Shown: piece by piece, positions 15,472 through 20,134 of the stretch | Numbering within the stretch: the stretch's first letter is position 1 | Layout: the number at the start of each line of letters is the position of its first letter | NCBI GenBank assembly: GCA_031259515.1 | Contig: JAIRLK010000201.1 | Span: forward strand, 1-20,134 | DNA from: Treponema sp. | GTDB lineage: Bacteria > Spirochaetota > Spirochaetia > Treponematales > Breznakiellaceae | Direction: 5' to 3' | Length of the DNA stretch: 20,134 nt | Notes under the pieces: model-generated | What the model was told of the DNA's origin: nothing | The model's database searches: none | What the model saw: only the letters and a program-made list of their open reading frames with translations | Position numbers and translations under genes: made by a program

Positions 15472-17743
15472 GCTGAAGTTTAGGAGGGTAAAACTCCTCT
15501 TCCTCGCGGCGGTCCTTGCCGTTCTCGCGGCGGTCTTCCGCCTTGTTTTGGCCCTGGTTCCCTATCCGGAACTCACGTCCTATTGTTCCCGGTCCTACGG
15601 GCTGGTGATACGGGACCGTAACGGCGCGGCGCTCCGGGTCCTGCCGGCGGAGGACGGGGTCAAACGGGAATGGGTTGATCTTGAGGATATTCCCCCCGGA
15701 GCCGTCCGCGTCTTTATCAGGGCTGAGGACCGGCGGTTTTACTTTCATCCCGGCGTTGATCCTCTGGCGGCCCTGCGGAGCGCGGTACGGAACCTTATGG
15801 CGGGGAGGATCCTTTCCGGGGCGTCTACCATCACCATGCAACTTGCCCGGCTTATCCGCGTCCGGGAGCCGGGACTTGCGGGCAAGCTGGGCGAGGCATG
15901 GGATGCCCTGCGCCTTGAGGCGCGGCTTTCCAAGAAGGAGATACTGGAACTGTGGTTCAACGGCATTCCCTTCGGGAGCAACATAGAAGGGCTTGCCGCC
16001 ATGACCCGCGCCCGGTTCGGCGTTCCCGTGGAGCGTCTTGACGATGCCGGGGCCGCGCTTTTGGCGGTAATTCCCCGGCGGCCCGCCCTGTACGATCTGG
16101 CCGCCAATTCCGCGGCGGCGGTCCGGGCCGCCGCTGCCCTGTCCCAACGATGCGGCCTTAACCTGGACGCGGCAACGCTCCGGGCCGCGGTGGAAACCAC
16201 GGACAGTAGGGATCTCGCTCCTTTCTACGCTCCCCACTTTACCGAACGTATCGCGGGTTTGCCGGAATTCCGCAGCCCGGCGCGGCGCGGCGAGAGAGCG
16301 GCGCGGACTTCCCTGGATCTGCCTATCCAGATATTCGCGGAAGAAGCCCTGCGGGCGGAATTGAGGGGGCTCAGCGGCAACCGGGTTACGAACGGGGCGG
16401 TTCTCGCGGTAGAGAATGAAACCGGGGCGGTCCGGGTCTATGCGGGTTCCGCCTCATGGTTTGACGACCGGGTTTCCGGCAAGATAGACGGAATCCGGGT
16501 ACGGAACCAGCCGGGTTCCTGCCTAAAACCCTTTCTGTACGCCCTGGCCCTGGACTCAGGCTTCAGTCCCGCAGATATACTGCCCGATCTGCCCAGTGTT
16601 TTCGGCGGAAGCGAAGCCTACATTCCCTCCAATTTTAACCGCCGTTTCAACGGGCCGGTCCGCCTGCGTCTGGCCCTGGCCTCCTCCCTCAACATCCCGG
16701 CGGTGTATCTTTTGGAACGCCTGGGGGTAAGGAACTTTGAGGAATACCTTGCGGCCCTGGGCTTTGATTCCTTGGCCGCGTCCATGGGGACCCACGGTAC
16801 GGGCCTAGCCCTGGGTAACGCCGAGGTGAGCCTTGAGGAACTGGTCAGGGGTTTTTCCGCCTTTCCCCGGGGCGGTTCGCCGGTAGTCTTGCGGTGGCTC
16901 GAAGGGTCCGGCGATACCGGCGACGGTTTTTCCGCGTATCCCTCCGGTAAGGCGATGTCTTCCTATGCGGCGTGGATGATCGCGGACATACTCTCGGACC
17001 GGGGGAGCCGCTTTGTGGGTTTCGGCCCCGCGCCGGCCCTGACAACGGAGTTCCCCTCCCTGTTCAAGACCGGAACCGCCAACCAGTTTCAGCATATCTG
17101 GGCGCTGGGGGCAACGCAGCGTTTTACGGTGGGAGTATGGATGGGGAACTTCTCCGGGGAGACCGTGGTGGGCCGTACCGGAAGCTCCATCCCCGCCCGG
17201 ATCGCACGGGACCTTTTGGCCGCCTTGGAACAATCCGCAGGCCGCCTGGGCAACGCGGTGGGCGGGCATCCAGGCGGCCCACGTCCTGAACGGGTCCGGG
17301 AGGCGCGGATCTGCGCCCTTTCGGGCATGAGCGCGGGGCCGTTCTGTCCCGGCGCGGTACGGGAGTGGCTGCCGCCGGGCGGGAACGCTCCCTGTACCTG
17401 GCATACCGGCGGAGAGACCCGGTTTCCCCCGGAATACCGGGCGTGGCTTACGGAACAGTTCCGGTCGGGGAGGATCAGCGCCGGGGAAGGGGGCGGCAGG
17501 ATACGGCAACCCCTGCCCGGCTCGGTGTACTACCTGGACAGCGGTCTGCCACCGGACGCCCAAGCCCTGCGGATTGAAACCGCAGGGCTTGGGCCAGGGG
17601 CCTTTGTCTATGCCGACGGATTTTTACGGGGCCTCTTGAACCCGGCGGGAGTCTTTGTGCTGCCCCTTTCCCGCGGACGGCATACCGTTGTGGTAGAAGA
17701 CGAAGAAGGCTCAACCGCCCGGGTGGAATTTGAGGTCCGCTAA
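15461..17743 (+). CDS. pbpC: Penicillin-binding protein 1C (bifunctional peptidoglycan synthase)
   Basis: 760 residues, close to the E. coli PBP1C length. The start is a TTG at 15461, overlapping the macroglobulin stop and preceded by GGGGAG (15445-15450); no ATG is available before the membrane segment (about 11-33). The GT51 glycosyltransferase domain shows EDRRFYFHPGVDP (catalytic E89), SGASTITMQLARL (119-131) and KKEILELWFNGIPFGSNIEG (158-177). The transpeptidase domain has SxxK S353-C-L-K356, SxN S409-L-N411 and KTGT (536-539), so both active sites look intact. The C-terminal beta-domain (about 678-760) is the PBP1C-specific BiPBP_C type. It is anchored in the inner membrane facing the periplasm. 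Overlap with the macroglobulin gene suggests translational coupling; the two proteins are thought to act together in envelope defence and repair. Confidence 0.95.
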   Translation: MGGKLKFRRVKLLFLAAVLAVLAAVFRLVLALVPYPELTSYCSRSYGLVIRDRNGAALRVLPAEDGVKREWVDLEDIPPGAVRVFIRAEDRRFYFHPGVDPLAALRSAVRNLMAGRILSGASTITMQLARLIRVREPGLAGKLGEAWDALRLEARLSKKEILELWFNGIPFGSNIEGLAAMTRARFGVPVERLDDAGAALLAVIPRRPALYDLAANSAAAVRAAAALSQRCGLNLDAATLRAAVETTDSRDLAPFYAPHFTERIAGLPEFRSPARRGERAARTSLDLPIQIFAEEALRAELRGLSGNRVTNGAVLAVENETGAVRVYAGSASWFDDRVSGKIDGIRVRNQPGSCLKPFLYALALDSGFSPADILPDLPSVFGGSEAYIPSNFNRRFNGPVRLRLALASSLNIPAVYLLERLGVRNFEEYLAALGFDSLAASMGTHGTGLALGNAEVSLEELVRGFSAFPRGGSPVVLRWLEGSGDTGDGFSAYPSGKAMSSYAAWMIADILSDRGSRFVGFGPAPALTTEFPSLFKTGTANQFQHIWALGATQRFTVGVWMGNFSGETVVGRTGSSIPARIARDLLAALEQSAGRLGNAVGGHPGGPRPERVREARICALSGMSAGPFCPGAVREWLPPGGNAPCTWHTGGETRFPPEYRAWLTEQFRSGRISAGEGGGRIRQPLPGSVYYLDSGLPPDAQALRIETAGLGPGAFVYADGFLRGLLNPAGVFVLPLSRGRHTVVVEDEEGSTARVEFEVR

Positions 17744-17772
17744 TCCGGGAGCCTGCCGCATTCGCGGATTTT
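17742..17772 (+). terminator. Weak terminator-like hairpin after pbpC
   Basis: AATCCG (17742-17747) can pair with CGGATT (17765-17770) around a 17-base loop, followed by only a few Ts. It begins in the stop codon of pbpC. Stem and T run are both short, so this is a weak candidate. Confidence 0.25.
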
Positions 17773-17789
17773 CCGGCCCTGCCGCCGTG

Positions 17790-17824
17790 TTCACGGGATG
17801 ATGCGTCATGGTATGACGGCGAAG
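17790..17824. repeat. Short dispersed repeat, left copy (TTCACGGGATGA)
   Basis: TTCACGGGATGA (17790-17801) and TGACGGC (17814-17820) recur together, directly joined, at 19021-19036 on the other side of the Rpn gene. The left copy has extra bases between the two parts, including the small palindrome CGTCAT (17804-17809) / ATGACG (17813-17818). Confidence 0.35.
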
Positions 17825-17966
17825 TAAATCTCCGAGTTGGGCCTTTCTGGTTGGTGGGGGACTCCCAGCGGAGGTTGTAGTAGACCCGCCTGCCCCGGTC
17901 ACCCTCGTCGGAGGTCAGGGTGAAGGGGCTGGCGGTGTCGAAGTCCGAGTTGGCCAGCTCCTGCCG
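17806..17966 (-). pseudogene. Frameshifted C-terminal fragment of an unknown protein
   Basis: On the minus strand a coding-like frame opens after a TGA (17969-17967) and reads QELANSDFDTASPFTLTSDE then GDRGRRVYYNLRWESPTNQK-GP. At about 17840-17835 the frame breaks: SEIYFAVIP followed by TGA (17808-17806) continues in the frame one base off, as expected after loss of one base. The joined sequence, an aromatic strand (RVYYNLRWES) then a short hydrophobic end, looks like the last domain of a larger, probably surface-type protein. I cannot name the family. No start codon or N-terminal part exists here. The fragment begins at a 25-bp sequence copied from the neighbouring Rpn gene, so it was probably joined by recombination. 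Confidence 0.5.
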
Positions 17967-17985
17967 TCAGCATATTTACCTCCTC
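17961..17985. repeat. 25-bp direct repeat, copy downstream of the Rpn gene
   Basis: Identical over 25 bases to 18200-18224. On the minus strand it reads as a strong ribosome site plus ATG (GAGGAGG, five bases, ATG). It lies just after the Rpn stop codon; in this copy the ATG opens only a 24-codon frame. Confidence 0.85.
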
Positions 17986-17993
17986 GCTGGTCG

Positions 17994-18212
17994 CTACGAT
18001 TGCCGCGTAAACGTTGTTTCAAACATTTGTTTCAGTTCATCCATGGACTTGGCCTGGCTCATAAGGCTGGAAAATAATTCGCAGTCTTTTTCGCGTTCTT
18101 CTTCGCGGCCTCTTTCGATGCCTTCTTCGCGGCCTTCTTCACGGCCTCTTTCCCAGCTTTCTTCGCGGGCTACCTTTATGGCGTCCTCTAAATTCCATTC
18201 TGCCGTCAGCAT
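17994..18212 (-). CDS. Candidate intragenic small protein within the Rpn gene (putative antitoxin)
   Basis: In frame with the Rpn gene, ATG at 18212-18210 is preceded on the minus strand by GAGGAGG (18224-18218) with a five-base spacer (TAAAT), the strongest ribosome site in this part of the window. It is much better than anything before the full-length start. Translation from here gives 72 residues, MLTAEWNLEDAIKVAREESW onward, including the charged GREEG repeats (about 21-42) and a helical tail ending TTFTRQS, but none of the nuclease core. E. coli rpn genes are known to encode a short form from an internal start that oligomerises with and blocks the full-length nuclease; the size and position here match. 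Expression and antitoxin function are inferred. The codons could simply encode EEVNM in the long protein. Confidence 0.45.
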   Translation of the reverse strand: MLTAEWNLEDAIKVAREESWERGREEGREEGIERGREEEREKDCELFSSLMSQAKSMDELKQMFETTFTRQS

Positions 18213-18908
18213 ATTTACCTCCTCTGGCGATAGCTTTTCAAAAAAATCTTTTAGGATATTGTGCCTTTTGCAGTAGCTTATCGAATCCGCTATGGCCTTC
18301 TCCCTTATTTGTTCCCTGCTCATCCCGGGATTCTCTTTTGCTATACGCTTTTGCGTTGCTTCTACTAGGTCGATGTATCTAACATACTCGTGCAAAAGCG
18401 GGCATTTCTCAATTATCCGGTGGTTGTATCCTTCGTTGATGTTGATTACCGTTACCGCTAATTCCAGGGTTACTTTTCCGCCCTCTCCGTCATCTTCAAA
18501 CGCATCGGATAGTTTGAGGGTCTGCTTGTCCTTTTTCATGGCGGGGGCTTTGCACAATACGATGAACTCTGGGCGCGGCATTTTTATCAGCTTTTCGCGG
18601 TACACGGCGGACTTGTCCGTGATATAGTTCTCAAACAGGCGTGCTATATACGAGAGAAAGCGCAAGGGCATATTCTCGTTAAGGCTGGATTGGTGTTCCG
18701 TTGCAAGCACTAATTTTCCCGCAATGATGCCTGAAACATCGTTTTTTCTCATGGTGAAAAGGGTTTCAGGGAGGGTATTCATCAGGACTTCGGTGTTTTC
18801 ATCGTAGTTTTTGCCGGATACGGCGTTGTAAAGGGAGAGAAAGGCCGTGCGGTTGTTAAACAGCGACCTAAAAAGGCTGTCCTTGTAAATCCCGCTCATG
18901 GAACTCAT
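17994..18908 (-). CDS. Rpn-family PD-(D/E)XK nuclease (COG5464-type)
   Basis: 304 residues from the ATG at 18908. Other possible starts are ATG 18899 (shorter) and TTG 18935, which has GGGAGG ten bases upstream, so the exact start is uncertain. The N-terminus (MSGIYKDSLFRSLFNNRTAFLSLYNAV) and the core KLVLATEHQSSLNENMPLRFLSYIARLFENYI are the Rpn hallmark (EHQSS..MPLR..Y). D in NDVSGII and E in ATEHQ are probable metal ligands of the PD-(D/E)XK fold. The C-terminal part is charged with GREEG-type repeats. Rpn proteins are DNA endonucleases first linked to RecA-independent recombination and, in E. coli, to phage defence as toxic nucleases. A strong internal ribosome site and ATG at 18224-18210 could produce a separate C-terminal protein. 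Often annotated as a transposase, but no terminal repeats support that. Confidence 0.85.
   Translation of the reverse strand: MSSMSGIYKDSLFRSLFNNRTAFLSLYNAVSGKNYDENTEVLMNTLPETLFTMRKNDVSGIIAGKLVLATEHQSSLNENMPLRFLSYIARLFENYITDKSAVYREKLIKMPRPEFIVLCKAPAMKKDKQTLKLSDAFEDDGEGGKVTLELAVTVININEGYNHRIIEKCPLLHEYVRYIDLVEATQKRIAKENPGMSREQIREKAIADSISYCKRHNILKDFFEKLSPEEVNMLTAEWNLEDAIKVAREESWERGREEGREEGIERGREEEREKDCELFSSLMSQAKSMDELKQMFETTFTRQS
18087..18152 (-). repeat. In-frame GREEG-type coding repeats in the Rpn C-terminus
   Basis: The minus-strand frame reads ERGREEGREEGIERGREEER, from short tandem units visible on the + strand as TTCTTCGCGGCC, TTCTTCACGGCC and similar. Such units expand and contract easily and are common at this place in the family. 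The product is likely a highly charged helix or coiled coil. Confidence 0.6.
18200..18224. repeat. 25-bp direct repeat, copy inside the Rpn gene
   Basis: Identical to 17961-17985. Here it encodes EEVNMLTA of the Rpn frame and also contains the internal ribosome site and ATG described for the small protein. Confidence 0.85.
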
Positions 18909-18961
18909 GCTACGGGTTTTTATGGGGCTAGGCAAGGGGCGGCGGCCTCCCGGACACGCCC

Positions 18962-19001
18962 ATAAAAGAGGGCCGCCCCGCTCCCGCCGGACGGCCCTCT
19001 T
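18962..19001 (-). terminator. Rho-independent terminator for leftward transcription
   Basis: The perfect 10-bp stem AAGAGGGCCG (18966-18975) / CGGCCCTCTT (18992-19001) has a 16-base loop. On the minus strand the second arm runs into TTATG, giving CTCTTTTATG, a short T-tract. It would end transcripts coming from the glycine-rich lipoprotein gene and insulate the Rpn gene. On the + strand no T run follows. Confidence 0.65.
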
Positions 19002-19020
19002 CCCACATCAATCCCCGGCA

Positions 19021-19036
19021 TTCACGGGATGACGGC
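19021..19036. repeat. Short dispersed repeat, right copy (TTCACGGGATGACGGC)
   Basis: Shares TTCACGGGATGA and TGACGGC with 17790-17820 in the same orientation. The two copies bracket the Rpn gene and the degraded fragment. Confidence 0.35.
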
Positions 19037-19046
19037 AAGGATTGTT

Positions 19047-19151
19047 CTTAGCCGACTAAGGGTTCTTCTTAGTCGACTAAGAAACATTCTTAGCCGGCCA
19101 AGGATTCTTCCCGGTCAACTATAGAACGTTCTTGCTCATTCAAAAACACGC
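19047..19151. repeat. 21-bp tandem array of palindromic sites
   Basis: Units start at 19047, 19068 and 19089, exactly 21 bases apart, each opening with a 14-base palindrome or near-palindrome: CTTAGCCGACTAAG, CTTAGTCGACTAAG (perfect) and CTTAGCCGGCCAAG. Degenerate units continue in the same phase at 19110 and 19131. Stop codons (TAG, TAA) interrupt reading, so it is not protein-coding. Sites two helical turns apart on one DNA face resemble stacked operator or binding sites. The array lies between a terminator and the end of the lipoprotein gene. Confidence 0.7.
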
Positions 19152-19163
19152 TTGATGCCTTTC

Positions 19164-19567
19164 TTAGGGCTTTATGAGCGGGAAGCGGACGATTACGATG
19201 CCCGAACCGCCGTTGCCGCCCAGTGGTGATGCTGTGCCCCAACCGCCGCCGCCGGAACCACCGTCTCCTGTCCCCAGATCGCCGTCATTACCCCCGGTCA
19301 CGCCGTAAGCCTCAAGCGGCTGAGTAGGGGATTCCGTAAAAATATTGCGCGCGCCGCCCCCGCTGCCGCCATTAAAATTGGCTCCGCCGGTACCGCGTCC
19401 GGTCCTGCAATGGACCTGGCCCCACCGCCGCCTATCAGAACGTCAACGGTAAAGGGAGCGGGGCCGCCGTCTTGCGGTTGAGGGGGAACGGCGGTAATGG
19501 GGCTGAAACATCCTGCAAGCAGAGCCGCCAGGACGCCGGACAGGAACAAACGGTTTACGGTTTTCAT
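19164..19567 (-). pseudogene. Frameshifted glycine-rich lipoprotein gene
   Basis: The ATG at 19567 follows CAGGAGG at ideal spacing and opens a clear lipoprotein signal peptide, MKTVNRLFLSGVLAALLAGC (C20), then VLIGGGGARSIAG. In this frame the reading soon loses its glycine-rich character and stops at 19298. In the frame one base off it continues as GTGGANFNGGSGGGARNIF, then GDGGSGGGGWGTASPLGG and finally GGNGGSGIVIVRFPLIKP, stopping with TAA at 19166-19164. GGSGIVIVRF is a typical ending of secreted glycine-rich repeat proteins. The combined span of 404 bases is one short of 405, so a single-base deletion near 19400-19410 explains it; a sequencing error is possible. Intact, it would be a surface lipoprotein of about 134 residues with unknown role. 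Confidence 0.6.
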
Positions 19568-19873
19568 AAAGAACCTCCTGAAAGGTTTATTCCCCTGATG
19601 GGGACGTAGGGGAAACCCCGGTCCCGCGGGGGTAGATTTGCGGGGGAGGGGTAAGAAAAAAACAGGGACAGGGATATACGGAAGGAGTTAGAGAGAGGGG
19701 GGTAACGTTTTAGCCGCTGTATGCAACCCGGAGAAAACCGCTCTTTTTAAGCAACCGCCCATTGTCCGTCCCCTTGAAACTAACTATTCTCATAAACCGG
19801 TACTCTCTAAATATACCGCATTTCAGGAAAAAAACAATACCGCGCGCGGAAATCACCTATAACACGCCGACCC
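19568..19873. other. Non-coding gap with G-rich tract and small hairpins
   Basis: No gene is supported here. Next to the ribosome site of the lipoprotein gene lie two tiny hairpins, TCCCC/GGGGA (19591-19604) and GGGG/CCCC (19609-19619), then G runs at 19628-19632, 19642-19646 and 19648-19651 on the + strand. A long purine-rich run extends to about 19700. The rest is unremarkable, and I found no convincing promoter for the leftward gene. Confidence 0.4.
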
Positions 19874-20134
19874 TCAGCAGGTTTTCACCCGCCATTCCCC
19901 TATATTCCGCTTCCCGTAATCAAAACTTATCCCCACCTTGAACTGTTTCTTGCCGTTCCCGCACCAGGGCAGCAGGTATTCTCTGCTCTCTATCTGCTCC
20001 AATGCCTCCTCAGCGCTCCCGTTCAGCTTGAACTCAAAGCAGTACACGTACTTCCGCGTCTCTACCAAACAGTCTATGCGCCCAGCCGCCGTCTGTACCT
20101 CGGACAGGCAGAACAGCCCCAACATCCTGAACAC
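19874..20134 (-). CDS. C-terminal part of an AAA-ATPase-like / PDDEXK_9-domain protein
   Basis: The frame is open to the right edge, so the N-terminal part is outside the window; the 86-87 visible residues end at 19874. They contain the PD-(D/E)XK signature of the PDDEXK_9 domain: VQTAAGRIDCLVET (catalytic aspartate in GRID) followed by YCFEFKLNGSAEEALEQIES (E-x-K in EFK), then KQFKVGISFDYGKRNIGEW. Proteins of this type normally carry an N-terminal AAA-ATPase-like domain, expected just beyond the edge. Their role is not established; a nuclease function is predicted from the motif. They occur in many copies in some spirochaetes and Bacteroidetes. The GTG at the edge should not be read as the true start. 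Confidence 0.85.
   Translation of the reverse strand: MFRMLGLFCLSEVQTAAGRIDCLVETRKYVYCFEFKLNGSAEEALEQIESREYLLPWCGNGKKQFKVGISFDYGKRNIGEWRVKTC

Noticed and set aside
16805..17563. Minus-strand open frame opposite pbpC
   Set aside because: It overlaps the intact transpeptidase domain and has no recognisable protein features.
17898..17972. 24-codon frame starting at the ATG of the outer 25-bp repeat
   Set aside because: It has a good ribosome site but the peptide is off-frame with the protein-like fragment and shows no features; it is more likely a by-product of the duplication.
17994..18908. Insertion-sequence transposase, as Rpn proteins are often labelled
   Set aside because: No terminal inverted repeats or target duplications flank the gene; the motifs are those of the Rpn nuclease family.
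19047..19151. Possible CRISPR array
   Set aside because: Units are contiguous 21-mers without spacers and no cas genes are nearby; it is a tandem array, not CRISPR.

Overview
The window reads as a moderately GC-rich bacterial chromosome segment. My best guess is a spirochaete of the Treponema group (termite-gut type). This is an inference from three things: lipoproteins with relaxed lipoboxes, an Rpn-type nuclease next to an AAA-ATPase/PDDEXK_9-type protein (both families are very frequent in such genomes), and the overall gene style. No rRNA, tRNA, CRISPR array or transposase is visible.

Left part (1-7997), a sugar-uptake and arabinose-release operon. It starts with the 3' part of an extracytoplasmic solute-binding protein (family 5). 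An intercistronic hairpin follows, then two Opp/Dpp-type permeases and two Opp/Dpp-type ATPases. Two different GH51 alpha-L-arabinofuranosidases without signal peptides close the block. Spacing is tight (stop/start overlaps at 3901-3904 and 4896-4899). The transporter is therefore better read as an importer of arabinose-containing oligosaccharides than as a peptide importer, with the two GH51 enzymes trimming the imported chains in the cytoplasm.

Middle (7981-9419), a 1.38-kb segment bounded by two near-identical 60-bp direct repeats. The left copy contains the last codons of the second GH51 gene plus a perfect hairpin. Between the repeats lie a terminator, a promoter-plus-hairpin leader, an alpha/beta-hydrolase lipoprotein and a 134-bp nested-palindrome element with near-perfect terminal inverted repeats. 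It looks like a duplicated or inserted module.

9565-17743, two large, clearly GC-richer genes. They encode a lipoprotein bacterial alpha-2-macroglobulin that keeps the CLEQ thioester, overlapped by a penicillin-binding protein 1C. This is the classical YfhM/PbpC pair, thought to guard and repair the cell envelope. The macroglobulin start lies only a few bases after a -10-like box and has no Shine-Dalgarno sequence, so its mRNA may be leaderless.

17744-20134, an accessory region transcribed leftward. It holds a degraded gene fragment, an Rpn-family (PD-(D/E)XK) nuclease, a 21-bp tandem array of palindromes, a frameshifted glycine-rich lipoprotein gene, and the 3' end of a PDDEXK_9-domain protein. 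The most interesting signal is inside the Rpn gene. A strong Shine-Dalgarno with ideal spacing precedes an in-frame ATG that would yield a 72-residue C-terminal protein, matching the architecture of the recently described intragenic Rpn antitoxins. The same Shine-Dalgarno/ATG sequence is duplicated just downstream of the Rpn stop codon.
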